12,136 nucleotides of DNA, from positions 3,991 to 16,126 of the forward strand of contig DEYM01000074.1 in the NCBI GenBank assembly GCA_002364555.1, written 5' to 3'. The translations under genes were made by a program, and so were the position numbers. The notes under the pieces were generated by a model. The model did not search any database, had not been told where the DNA came from, and was given only the letters and a program-made list of their open reading frames with translations. Source of the stretch: Phycisphaerales bacterium UBA3158 (GTDB taxonomy: Bacteria > Planctomycetota > Phycisphaerae > Phycisphaerales > SM1A02). Each line of letters begins with the position of its first letter. Position 1 is the stretch's first letter. Below are positions 1-6,739 of this stretch, piece after piece.

Positions 1-522
1 TACATCCCCACCAACGTGATTTCCATCACGGATGGTCAGATCTACCTGCAGCCCGAGCTGTTCGCTTCGGGTGTTCGACCTGCCGTGAACGTCGGTATCT
101 CCGTCAGTCGCGTGGGCGGCAATGCACAGATCAAGGCCATGAAGGAAGTCTCCGGCTCCCTGCGACTCGACCTGGCGGCTTTCCGCGAGCTCGAGGCATT
201 CGCCCAGCTGGGTACCGAACTGGACAAGTCCTCCCAGCAGCAGCTCGAGCGAGGCAGTCGAATGGTCGAACTGCTCAAGCAGGGCCAGTACCGTCCATTC
301 AACGTCATCGATCAGAGTCTCTCCATCTTCGCCGGAACCAAGGGTATTCTCGACGATCTCCCGATCGCTTCCGTTCATGCCTTCGAGGAAGCCATGCTGG
401 AGCACTTCAAGACGAGCCAATCCGATCTTCGCGACAAGCTTGTCGAGTCCAAGAGCTTCAAGGGACTTGAAGACGACTTCATGACTGCAATGAAGGAATT
501 CAAGGCAGGCTGGCAGGCTTGA
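1..522 (+). CDS. atpA: F-type ATP synthase subunit alpha, C-terminal part (5' end outside window)
   Basis: This is the last 173 codons of the non-catalytic nucleotide-binding alpha subunit of the F1 head, which alternates with beta in the hexamer that couples proton or sodium flux to ATP synthesis at the membrane. The reading frame is open from base 1 and begins with YIPTNVISITDGQI, the strongly conserved segment just before the alpha arginine-finger loop. VNVGISVSRVGG follows; its SVSR arginine matches the arginine finger that reaches into the beta active site. Next come the helical C-terminal domain motifs GSLRLDLAAFRELEAFAQ and ELLKQGQY, and then the divergent acidic helical tail. The frame ends at TGA 520-522. 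The partner gamma gene (atpG), which normally follows atpA in bacterial operons, is not found downstream here. Family identity is secure. Truncation is only due to the window edge. Confidence 0.97.
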   Translation, partial: YIPTNVISITDGQIYLQPELFASGVRPAVNVGISVSRVGGNAQIKAMKEVSGSLRLDLAAFRELEAFAQLGTELDKSSQQQLERGSRMVELLKQGQYRPFNVIDQSLSIFAGTKGILDDLPIASVHAFEEAMLEHFKTSQSDLRDKLVESKSFKGLEDDFMTAMKEFKAGWQA

Positions 523-1034
523 TGCGAGCCTTCTCCAAGGCTCGATCATGCCTTCTTGCTGGCGCAACGATTCTTCTGATGGTGGGCTGCCAGGGAACTG
601 GAAGCTCACCTCAGAACCTGGCCGAAGCTCCATCTGGCTCAGATATCCAGACCGAGGTCAAGTGGCCCATTGAATTCCTTGAAGGCCACTGGGAAGGCGA
701 AGCCTGGCGAATCAATTCGCGAGGCACCAGCCGATTCATGGACCACCTGAGCATGTCCGTCGATGCCAACGGGCTGATCTCCGCGGAGCGTTCATGGAAG
801 ACTCTGGATGGCGCTGGTGGCCATCGTGGGCGGACGCCCGTCAAGAAGGACGTCGAAGAGCTCATAGGCGTCTTCAACCCCCATAACGGTGAATTCAGGC
901 TGGTCGAAATGGAAGAGCCCGGGACCATTTCAGGACAGGTGATCGATGAGAACACGATCGTCTTCTACAGCACTCAGCCGGGACGTCAGCCGTCGACCTC
1001 CTCCGAGAGGCTCTCTCGCGTTCCAGCCCCCTGA
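522..1034 (+). CDS. Small lipoprotein with GHWEGEAW motif, coupled to atpA
   Basis: A 170-residue predicted lipoprotein of unknown function. Residues 1-22 form a signal peptide (basic MRAFSKAR, then a hydrophobic LLAGATILLMVG stretch) ending in a lipobox-like M-V-G-C, so Cys23 should be lipidated. A Ser/Gly/Pro-rich linker (24-47) follows, then a beta-rich domain starting at FLEGHWEGEAW (52-62). That phrase resembles the opening of lipocalin-like/DUF6265-type small barrel domains ('W/FL.G.WEGE'), but this is a resemblance only. The ATG at 522 was preferred over the TTG at 519 because ATG shares its A with the atpA stop (TGATG), a typical translational-coupling arrangement. Transcription is probably read-through from the atp operon, since no gap exists for a promoter. 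The C-terminal tail (QPGRQPSTSSERLSRVPAP) looks disordered. Confidence 0.8.
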   Translation: MRAFSKARSCLLAGATILLMVGCQGTGSSPQNLAEAPSGSDIQTEVKWPIEFLEGHWEGEAWRINSRGTSRFMDHLSMSVDANGLISAERSWKTLDGAGGHRGRTPVKKDVEELIGVFNPHNGEFRLVEMEEPGTISGQVIDENTIVFYSTQPGRQPSTSSERLSRVPAP

Positions 1035-1058
1035 CTCGAGCTGATCTTCACGGCACTA

Positions 1059-1070
1059 ATTTGGCCAAAT
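1059..1070. promoter_or_regulatory. Perfect 12-bp palindrome ATTTGGCCAAAT, possible operator
   Basis: ATTTGGCCAAAT is a perfect inverted repeat in the 98-bp gap before the PAP phosphatase gene, about 63 bp upstream of its ATG. Its symmetry and position would suit binding by a dimeric regulator. I see no convincing -35/-10 pair around it, so the operator role is a guess. A second structure, the hairpin CCTCGG-GAATTG-CCGAGG (1084-1101), lies between it and the gene. That hairpin has a perfect 6-bp stem but no following T run, so it is not a clear terminator of the atp transcript. Confidence 0.25.
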
Positions 1071-1132
1071 GGCACAACCAATCCCTCGGGAATTGCCGAG
1101 GTAGCCCGCTATGAGCCGATGTAAAGAGCCAT

Positions 1133-2161
1133 ATGAGCATCTCTAACGAAAACACACTCCAAATCGCCATCGAAGCCGTTGCCGCAGCGTGCTCGGTCAC
1201 GCGATCCGCTCAGCAGGCCAGAGAAGCATTCGGCAGCCTCACCAAGGACGATCGAAGCCCTGTGACCGTCGCTGATTATGCTGCCCAGGCCATCGTCGCC
1301 ATGACCCTTCAGGAGCGGCTCCCAGACCCACGAGAGCACGCACTGATCGGCGAGGAGGACTCTGGTGATCTGTCCTCCGATGAGGCCCAGCTGACCCGGG
1401 AAGGTGTCCTGAGACTGGTGAAGACCTACCGTCCCGCGGCGGATGAAGCTGCTGTTCTGGCAGCAATCGATTCCGGCAGTCACGACGGCAGCGGCGGTAG
1501 CTACTGGACACTCGATCCTGTGGATGGAACCAAGGGTTTCCTGCGTGGCCAGCAGTTCGCGATCGCACTGGCCAAGATAGAAGACGGTGAGGTCCAGCTT
1601 GGCGTCATGGGTTGTCCCGGACTACCGGTGGATCAGGCCACGGCCTTGGATGTACCCGATCCCGGTGGCGTCATCTATGCGGCCATCAAGGGTAGGGGTG
1701 CGTGGGAATTCGCCGGTTGTGATCCGAATATCGAGCCCATGAGAATCAGCTGTGATTCATGGAACCCGGATCGGCCCCTTCGCTATTGCGGTTCGGTTGA
1801 AAAGGCGCATGGCAGCGTATCTGATGCCTCGAGACTCATCGACTCCCTTGGTGGAGGCCAACGGGTAGCCGTGGATAGCCAGTGCAAATACGCCATCGTC
1901 GCTCGCGGACAGTCGGACGCCTATCTACGCATGCCCAAGAACGCCGAATACGTCGAGAAGATCTGGGATCACGGCGCAGGCTCCATCATTGCATCGGAGG
2001 CCGGGGCCATCGTCTCCGATATTCATGGCAAGTCTCTTGATTTCAGTCATGGAGCCTTGCTCAAGGCGAATTCCGGGGTCATTGTTGCAGTCCCGGGGCT
2101 GCATGAATCGTTGATCTCCGGCATCCGTGAACTCGGACTTGGACCCGCCTCAGAAGGCTAA
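1133..2161 (+). CDS. 3'(2'),5'-bisphosphate nucleotidase, HAL2/CysQ type (PAP phosphatase)
   Basis: A 342-residue member of the Li+-sensitive, Mg2+-dependent inositol monophosphatase-like phosphatases. HAL2/CysQ enzymes convert 3'-phosphoadenosine 5'-phosphate (PAP) to AMP plus phosphate, removing the toxic by-product of sulfate assimilation and sulfotransfer, and can act on PAPS. Visible motifs in order are KDDRSPVTVADYAAQ (38-52), the metal-binding Glu pair in GEED (73-76), DPVDGTKGFLRGQQFAIAL (128-146) with the two catalytic-metal Asp residues, DSQCKYAIVARGQSDAYLRMP (248-268), and WDHGAG (278-283) with the third metal Asp. The DGTKGFLRG and DSQ.KY phrases are specific to the HAL2 subgroup, and the length matches HAL2 (about 350) better than E. 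coli CysQ (about 250). AAAGAG at 1123-1128 is a plausible ribosome site for the ATG. It is the first gene of a likely operon with an SLC13 permease 16 bp downstream. Confidence 0.93.
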   Translation: MSISNENTLQIAIEAVAAACSVTRSAQQAREAFGSLTKDDRSPVTVADYAAQAIVAMTLQERLPDPREHALIGEEDSGDLSSDEAQLTREGVLRLVKTYRPAADEAAVLAAIDSGSHDGSGGSYWTLDPVDGTKGFLRGQQFAIALAKIEDGEVQLGVMGCPGLPVDQATALDVPDPGGVIYAAIKGRGAWEFAGCDPNIEPMRISCDSWNPDRPLRYCGSVEKAHGSVSDASRLIDSLGGGQRVAVDSQCKYAIVARGQSDAYLRMPKNAEYVEKIWDHGAGSIIASEAGAIVSDIHGKSLDFSHGALLKANSGVIVAVPGLHESLISGIRELGLGPASEG

Positions 2162-2177
2162 TACTGACAGGGATCTC

Positions 2178-4007
2178 ATGGGATTCGAAGCTTGGTTCAC
2201 TCTGGGAACGATCGGCCTGGTGATGGCTGCTCTTGTGAGCAATCGCATGCAGGTGGATACAGCCATGCTTGGCGGGCTGATCATCCTGATGGTGGCTGGT
2301 GTCATGGACTTCACACAGGCTGTTTCAGGCTTTGCCTCGACCGCCGTGTTGATGATCGGCGGCTTGTTTGTGATTGCCGCCGGCCTCGAGGAGACAGGCG
2401 CCCTGTCACTGTTCTCCGATCGGCTGCTCGGACGACCAAAGACCATAGAGCAGGCCCAGATGCGGCTTCTTCCACCCATTGCTCTTTGCTCCGGCTTCCT
2501 CAACAACACGCCCATCGTAGCCATGTGCATACCGGTGGTGCGCGACTGGGCTCGACGCCAACGTCTGTCCGAAAGCCACCTGCTCATGCCGCTGAGCTTC
2601 GCGGCGATTCTGGGTGGCAAGCTGACATTGATCGGAACCGCATCCAACGTCGTCGTCATGGAGGAATTCACCTCATGGCTCAACACGGACCATGCCTGGT
2701 TGAAGGAAGTTGGATTCGAATCGCTCCCACCATGGCTCGAGTTCTTCGGCATAGGTGCCATCGGGCTGCCGGCTGCCATAGTCTGCATCATCGCCATGGT
2801 CTTCCTGACAAAGCGGGTTCTTCCCGTTCGAAAACCAGTTGATATCGACAACATCGATGTCCGCGAGTATCAGGTGGAACTCATCGTCCAGGCCAGCTCC
2901 CCTATCGTTGGCCAGACGATCGAGGAAGCGGGACTCAGACAGCTCCCGGACCTGTTCCTGAGTCAGATCGAACGTCAGCGTACGCTTCTGCCGGCAGTCT
3001 CCCCTGCTGAAAAGCTCGAGGCGGGCGACCGTCTTGCGTTTGTCGGCGCACTTGAATCCGTACTTGATCTTCGTCGCCGTATCAGAGGGCTTGAAACCCC
3101 CGACAAGCAGTCGAACAAACTCGACATCGCCAAGACAACCAGACGATTGGTCGAGGCCGTCGTTTCCTCCACCTCTCCGCTTCTGGGGCGGTCCATTCGT
3201 GAATCGAGATTCCGCAGCACCTATGAAGGTGTCGTGATCGCCGTCCACAGACAGGGACAGCAGATAAATGGCAAGATTGGAGACATCGTCCTCAAGACGG
3301 GCGATGTCCTTCTGGTGGAGACCCATCACAACTTCGCCAGCAACTGGCGGAACAAGCGCGACTTCTATCTCGTCTCCAATGTGGATGACAGTCGGCCTGT
3401 ACGCCACGAGCGTGCCCTGATTTCCCTCGCCATACTCCTGTTGCTCGTATCCCTCCTGATCTTCAAGCCCTTCGACTTGGGAGCGGTACCTTCGGTATGG
3501 ATGTGCGCCCTGCTGATGGTCCTGACCAGATGCGTGACCGGCACGATCGCCAGACGATCGATCAACTGGCAGGTACTGCTCGCCATCGCAGCGGCCATCG
3601 GAATCGGCAAGGCCATGGATGCCAGCGGTGCAGCGACAGGGATCACTCAGTTCCTGATATCAACCGCGATGAGCATGGGATTCGATCTCACCGGCATGTT
3701 GATCGTCCTGTTCATCGTCGCCTCCATCGTGACACAGCTCGTGACACCATTCGGCGCAGGGGTCCTGATGTTCCCGATCACGATCGGAATGGCCGAACAC
3801 TTCATGGTCAATCCACTGCCCTTCGTGTTCACGTTGATGATGAGCGTGGGAACCAGCTTCATGACACCTGTTGGCTACACCACGAATCTGATGGTCTACG
3901 GCCCCGGCAGCTACCGTTTCATGGACTACATGCGACTTGGACTTCCACTGGCCATTCTGGCAGGTGTGGTCACCATCCTGCTGACACCGATCATCTTCCC
4001 CTTCTGA
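2178..4007 (+). CDS. SLC13/DASS-family permease with two internal RCK_C (TrkA-C) domains, probable sulfate or other divalent-anion transporter
   Basis: A 609-residue inner-membrane secondary transporter of the divalent anion:sodium symporter superfamily. The first half carries hydrophobic segments and the repeat-1 substrate/sodium signature (SGFLNNTPIVAM, then GKLTLIGTASNVVV). Around residues 228-305 and 324-400 lie two soluble TrkA-C/RCK_C-like domains (GQTIEEAGLR...GDRLAFVG; GRSIRESRFR...GDVLLVET). The second membrane half contains VTPFGAGVLMFP and FMTPVGYTTNLMVYGPG, the repeat-2 counterpart. This arrangement of membrane half, two RCK_C domains, membrane half is the one in SAC1/SLT-like sulfate transporters of algae and many bacterial SLC13 proteins, so sulfate is the best guess; dicarboxylates cannot be excluded. 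The ATG at 2178 was chosen because the first membrane helix starts at once and AGGGA (2169-2173) lies just upstream. The frame also opens at a GTG at 2127, inside the PAP phosphatase gene. Co-location with that gene supports the sulfate assignment. Confidence 0.88.
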   Translation: MGFEAWFTLGTIGLVMAALVSNRMQVDTAMLGGLIILMVAGVMDFTQAVSGFASTAVLMIGGLFVIAAGLEETGALSLFSDRLLGRPKTIEQAQMRLLPPIALCSGFLNNTPIVAMCIPVVRDWARRQRLSESHLLMPLSFAAILGGKLTLIGTASNVVVMEEFTSWLNTDHAWLKEVGFESLPPWLEFFGIGAIGLPAAIVCIIAMVFLTKRVLPVRKPVDIDNIDVREYQVELIVQASSPIVGQTIEEAGLRQLPDLFLSQIERQRTLLPAVSPAEKLEAGDRLAFVGALESVLDLRRRIRGLETPDKQSNKLDIAKTTRRLVEAVVSSTSPLLGRSIRESRFRSTYEGVVIAVHRQGQQINGKIGDIVLKTGDVLLVETHHNFASNWRNKRDFYLVSNVDDSRPVRHERALISLAILLLLVSLLIFKPFDLGAVPSVWMCALLMVLTRCVTGTIARRSINWQVLLAIAAAIGIGKAMDASGAATGITQFLISTAMSMGFDLTGMLIVLFIVASIVTQLVTPFGAGVLMFPITIGMAEHFMVNPLPFVFTLMMSVGTSFMTPVGYTTNLMVYGPGSYRFMDYMRLGLPLAILAGVVTILLTPIIFPF

Positions 4008-4016
4008 TTGCATCCG

Positions 4017-4991
4017 ATGGCTCTACGACTCATTCTTCGGATCATGCTTCGAACGATCGGCTGGCTGATTCTGCTGACATCCCTGCTGTTCATTGCCGGA
4101 TGGAATATCGGCTGGATAGTCGGGGATCGATGGCTCTGGTCTCAATGGTTCTCGTGGATCCCGGCGCTTGCATTGGCACCTATCGGCCTGCTCCTGATGG
4201 CCTCCGCTCCTCTGGCCTTCGGAAGGAACATCGGATGGCAGGCTGGATTGTCGCTGATACTCGCTGGACCGACTCTCTTTCTGGTCCAGAACTGGAGACC
4301 TGGACTATCCCCCGATGAAGAACTCGATGGAATCACGATCACACACTGGACACTCGGGAGCGTGCTCAGCGATGAAGACGTCTATGCCGAGACGCTTCTC
4401 GATACCGGCTCGGGATTGAACATCATCGAAGGTGGTCGAAAAGTGCGATGGACCCAGTCGGTGAAGGAATGGCTTGGACCTGGAACAACCTCGCCATCGA
4501 CCGGTATTTTCAGTGTCATCACACAGCTACCGATGAGCCGACTTCGCAACCTCGTATGGGCAGATGGCATTCATGTGGCCAAGCTGGATGTGCATGGACC
4601 GGGCTTCGTCGAACAGCCGCTTCGAATACTGCTCGTCGATCTGCCCTCCGATCCTGCACGAAGTCGTTGGAGGATCGCCAGTGAGTTCAGGGAACTGCTT
4701 GAACAGACGGAACCTGGTGAATTCGATTTGGTCATGGGGGACTTCAACATGCCAGCTGACAGCAAGGCCTTGGCCTCGTTGTTTCCTGGTTATCGACAGA
4801 GCTGGGACATCTGCGGGCAAGGCTGGGGGCCGACCTACCCGAGAGCCTGGCCAGTGGCGAGACTGGATCACGTGCTTCAGGGGCCTGGAGTCGAGGTAAC
4901 CATGCTTCGGACCATGGACCCTGGACTGGGGCGTCATTGCCTGCAGACCATGACCGTCAGACCACGCGACAACGCGGCTCGAAACAGGTGA
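4017..4991 (+). CDS. Membrane-anchored endonuclease/exonuclease/phosphatase (EEP) family protein, VanJ-like layout
   Basis: A 324-residue protein with about three N-terminal membrane helices (roughly 14-35, 47-67, 72-91) and a C-terminal EEP-fold domain, probably outside the membrane. This layout is shared by VanJ/YafD-like proteins, some of which act as phosphatases on lipid-linked or nucleotide substrates. Catalytic-motif candidates are Glu138 (NIIEGG, the position of the metal-binding Glu), GDFN (241-244) and LDHV (283-286). The final motif, normally S-D-H, is G-R-H (305-307): the His is kept but the Asp that normally orients it is Arg. Start: ATG 4017 is 9 bp after the permease stop, with an in-frame TTG at 4008 as alternative; no strong ribosome site is visible, suggesting translational coupling. 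It ends 17 bp from the convergent prepilin gene. That gap holds only a short CCCG-AAA-CGGG hairpin (4994-5004). Substrate is unknown. Confidence 0.82.
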   Translation: MALRLILRIMLRTIGWLILLTSLLFIAGWNIGWIVGDRWLWSQWFSWIPALALAPIGLLLMASAPLAFGRNIGWQAGLSLILAGPTLFLVQNWRPGLSPDEELDGITITHWTLGSVLSDEDVYAETLLDTGSGLNIIEGGRKVRWTQSVKEWLGPGTTSPSTGIFSVITQLPMSRLRNLVWADGIHVAKLDVHGPGFVEQPLRILLVDLPSDPARSRWRIASEFRELLEQTEPGEFDLVMGDFNMPADSKALASLFPGYRQSWDICGQGWGPTYPRAWPVARLDHVLQGPGVEVTMLRTMDPGLGRHCLQTMTVRPRDNAARNR

Positions 4992-5008
4992 ATCCCGAAA
5001 CGGGCCCA

Positions 5009-5857
5009 CTACCTCTTCTTGAATATATCCCAGAGGATTTGAGTGACTTCGCCACCACTGCCGATCGTATCCTGCCCATCAGCAGGCAGGACTCTGGACA
5101 ACTTCCAATCCTCCAGCCATTCGACTGAGAGATCCATATGGAGCACGTTGACGCCCCCATCGAAGTTGAGATCGCTGGAACGTCGCATGCCGTCCGCCAG
5201 AAGGATCGATTTGTAGCCATCCATGAATGATCGAGGTCGCCACTTGTCGGGATCCTGTTCCGGATCCCAGTACTTGTGACCTGCGTAGTGGTAGTTGGTG
5301 TAGATCGTTCGTCGAGGATTGATGTCCTCGTTGCCGACCCGCATGGTCATGACCTGATTGAGATCGTTCCAGTTTTCCCTGTACTCATCCAGACGATGTG
5401 CACCGGTATGCCCCGGTGAGTAGAAAACCGATGGTTCATCGATGAACTGGTATTGGAAGAGCCGCCCGATCCCGTCAAATCCACTACTGAGCCAGCGGGC
5501 ATGCTTGCGGTTGGGGCTGTAATTGCTCAATTGATCCGGTGTCCAGGCTCTCATCAACTCGCCGAGATCGAGGTTCTCGACATCGTCGAGTGCGTTGCTC
5601 TCGGGAAGGTTGCCATTCGAGCTGTCCGCATACAGCGAAATGGCCTGACCGATGTTTCTCTGATTGGACTTGCTGATGACACGATTGGCGGCGTCTCGAA
5701 CACTTGCGAGTGTCGGCAACAGCAGCCCGGTGAGAATCACAACGACTGACATAACCACGAGCAATTCGATGAGGCTGTACCCACGATTCGAAACCCGTGA
5801 AGGTCCGAAGTGATCCCGATCGACTCGGGTCAGCAATCTGTGGGTCCGGCTCAACAA
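5009..5857 (-). CDS. Prepilin-like protein with N-terminal cleavage/methylation motif (type II secretion/type IV pilus-like pseudopilin)
   Basis: A 282-residue protein whose N-terminus carries the type IV prepilin signal: basic leader ending SNRG (Gly26), then Y-S-L-I-E-L-L-V-V and a hydrophobic helix to about residue 50. Cleavage after Gly26 would leave Tyr as residue 1 and Glu at the conserved +5 position. The remainder is a globular domain ending in GGVNVLHMDLSVEWLEDW (around 240-257), which matches the place of the H-X9-DG segment ('NVLFADGHVEF') of the many planctomycete pseudopilin-like proteins, though the DG is not kept. Its cleavage partner (PilD) is not in the window. There is no ATG upstream of the motif: an in-frame TGA lies two codons before the TTG at 5857, and AAGGGA (complement of 5865-5870) sits 7 nt from that TTG, so TTG is the likely start. 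TTG at 5854 or 5836 are alternatives. The leader of 26 residues is on the long side. Confidence 0.87.
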   Translation of the reverse strand: MLSRTHRLLTRVDRDHFGPSRVSNRGYSLIELLVVMSVVVILTGLLLPTLASVRDAANRVISKSNQRNIGQAISLYADSSNGNLPESNALDDVENLDLGELMRAWTPDQLSNYSPNRKHARWLSSGFDGIGRLFQYQFIDEPSVFYSPGHTGAHRLDEYRENWNDLNQVMTMRVGNEDINPRRTIYTNYHYAGHKYWDPEQDPDKWRPRSFMDGYKSILLADGMRRSSDLNFDGGVNVLHMDLSVEWLEDWKLSRVLPADGQDTIGSGGEVTQILWDIFKKR

Positions 5858-5860
5858 GCC

Positions 5861-5923
5861 TCAATCCCTTCTGACGTTTGTTCTTCTGGGCCAGGATAGG
5901 CCTTCGGAAGATCGGTCATCCAT
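5861..5923 (-). CDS. Possible 20-codon leader ORF directly upstream of the prepilin gene
   Basis: On the minus strand an ATG at 5923 opens a 20-codon frame rich in Arg/Asp (it begins MDDRSSEGL and ends RRD) closed by TGA at 5861-5863. It is in the same frame as the prepilin gene, and only one codon (GGC) separates its stop from the prepilin TTG start. The ribosome site of the prepilin lies inside its last codons. It could be a real leader peptide that couples translation to the prepilin, the original N-terminal end now cut off by a stop codon, or chance. No strong ribosome site precedes its ATG; a CCCCG-TTTT-CGGGG hairpin (5924-5937) abuts it directly. Confidence 0.2.
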   Translation of the reverse strand: MDDRSSEGLSWPRRTNVRRD

Positions 5924-5937
5924 CCCCGAAAACGGGG
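5924..5937. other. Short perfect hairpin CCCCG-AAAA-CGGGG in the divergent intergenic region
   Basis: A 5-bp GC-only stem with a four-base loop in the 287-bp gap between the prepilin gene (minus) and the ECF sigma factor gene (plus). No T tract follows it on either strand, so it is not a standard terminator. On the minus strand it would fall in the prepilin 5' leader, just ahead of a small in-frame ORF, where it could influence translation. No function is proven by the sequence. Confidence 0.3.
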
Positions 5938-6020
5938 TTCCTCACCTGTCTACAGTACACAAACTTGGGGTGAATTTAGATTTCAACTGACCATATTTAC
6001 AATCTAAGAAACCTTTAAAT

Positions 6021-6038
6021 AGCCCCAATAAGCCCCAA
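6021..6038. promoter_or_regulatory. Direct repeat of AGCCCCAA with 10-bp period in an AT-rich intergenic region, candidate regulator site
   Basis: AGCCCCAA occurs at 6021-6028 and again at 6031-6038, exactly 10 bp (one helical turn) apart, within the most AT-rich stretch of the window (about 5950-6065). It lies between the divergently transcribed prepilin and ECF sigma factor genes, where both promoters must be. Tandem half-sites on one DNA face suit a transcription factor binding as a head-to-tail dimer. On the minus strand TTGTAA and TCTAAA, 16 bp apart near 5977-6004, form a weak sigma-70-like pair that could serve the prepilin gene. Neither assignment is secure. Confidence 0.3.
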
Positions 6039-6144
6039 CAGGCCATACAGACCAAAAAACGACCTCATTTCCTCCGATGTCCCGTATCTTGAAGGGAACC
6101 GCACGGCATGATCCTGCGGAGTTACCCATTGATGGGGGTTCGAC

Positions 6145-6720
6145 TTGGAGCAGTTGGAGTCACATCTCATGCAACGAATCGCTGCGGGCGAAGAAAACGC
6201 CGTGGCTGAGTTGTACGACAGATTTGGTGGCTTGGTTTTTAGGGTTGCGAGACAGCTTTTGCCGACCAATGCTGAGGCAGAAGACGCAGTTCAGGAGATA
6301 TTCGTACGTCTATGGCAGACAGCAGAAAGATTTGATCCACAACGAGCCAAACTCGTCACCTGGGTCATGCTCATCGCCAGAAGACATCTCATCGATCAGC
6401 TCAGACGCAAGTCCGTGAGACCCAAATCATCCAGCCTGGAACAGGATGCACTTCAGGCCATACCTCATCAGGGGAAAGAAAAGGGCATCCCGGGATATCA
6501 ACACGAGCAGGCCACAGCCCTGCAAAGATGCCTGTCCGACCTGCCAGAACTTCAGAGGATCGTAATTGAACGATCCTATTTACAAGGATTCACGCTCAGA
6601 GAAGTCAGTCGACAACTCGATGCCCCGCTTGGAACCGTCAAATCCGCACTAAGCCGTGGACTCCACAAATTGCGAGAACGTGCAACAACGGCCGAATTCA
6701 AGGAATGGGCTGCATCCTGA
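6145..6720 (+). CDS. RNA polymerase sigma factor, ECF (sigma-70 family, SigK-like)
   Basis: A 191-residue extracytoplasmic-function sigma factor that would direct RNA polymerase core to a small stress or envelope regulon. Sigma region 2 spans about 18-88 (AVAELYDRFGGLVFRVARQLL, then EAEDAVQEIFVRLWQ, then TWVMLIARRHLIDQLRR, covering the core-binding and -10 recognition helices). A short linker leads to region 4 at about 127-178 (CLSDLPELQRIVIERSYLQGFTLREVSRQLDAPLGTVKSALSRGLHKLR), whose GTVKSALSRG helix reads the -35 element. No extra C-terminal domain is present. Start choice: an in-frame TGA at 6130-6132 limits the 5' end. TTG 6145 keeps the full first helix and has a GGGGG run 6 bp upstream, while TTG 6154 and ATG 6169 are alternatives. 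The next gene, 19 bp downstream, is the presumed anti-sigma factor. Confidence 0.93.
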   Translation: MEQLESHLMQRIAAGEENAVAELYDRFGGLVFRVARQLLPTNAEAEDAVQEIFVRLWQTAERFDPQRAKLVTWVMLIARRHLIDQLRRKSVRPKSSSLEQDALQAIPHQGKEKGIPGYQHEQATALQRCLSDLPELQRIVIERSYLQGFTLREVSRQLDAPLGTVKSALSRGLHKLRERATTAEFKEWAAS

Positions 6721-6739
6721 AACGAATTGTGAACTACAT

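Noticed and set aside
2150..3407. Long open frames on the minus strand across the SLC13 permease gene (2150-2854 and 2673-3407)
   Set aside because: They are antisense to a clearly conserved membrane protein, and their translations show no recognisable domain. Long antisense frames are common opposite GC-rich genes.
3497..4318. Plus-strand 273-codon frame spanning the permease/EEP junction
   Set aside because: It is out of frame with two well-supported genes, and its product is Arg/His/Asp-rich low-quality sequence typical of a shifted reading of coding DNA.
4994..5004. CCCG-AAA-CGGG hairpin between the convergent EEP and prepilin genes as a bidirectional terminator
   Set aside because: Only a 4-bp stem with no T run on either strand; too weak to call.
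5090..5190. Dockerin/EF-hand-like DLNFDGGVN segment in the prepilin-like protein
   Set aside because: The phrase overlaps the expected H-X9-DG region of these pseudopilins, occurs only once, and lacks the second loop of a dockerin, so a calcium-binding domain is not claimed.
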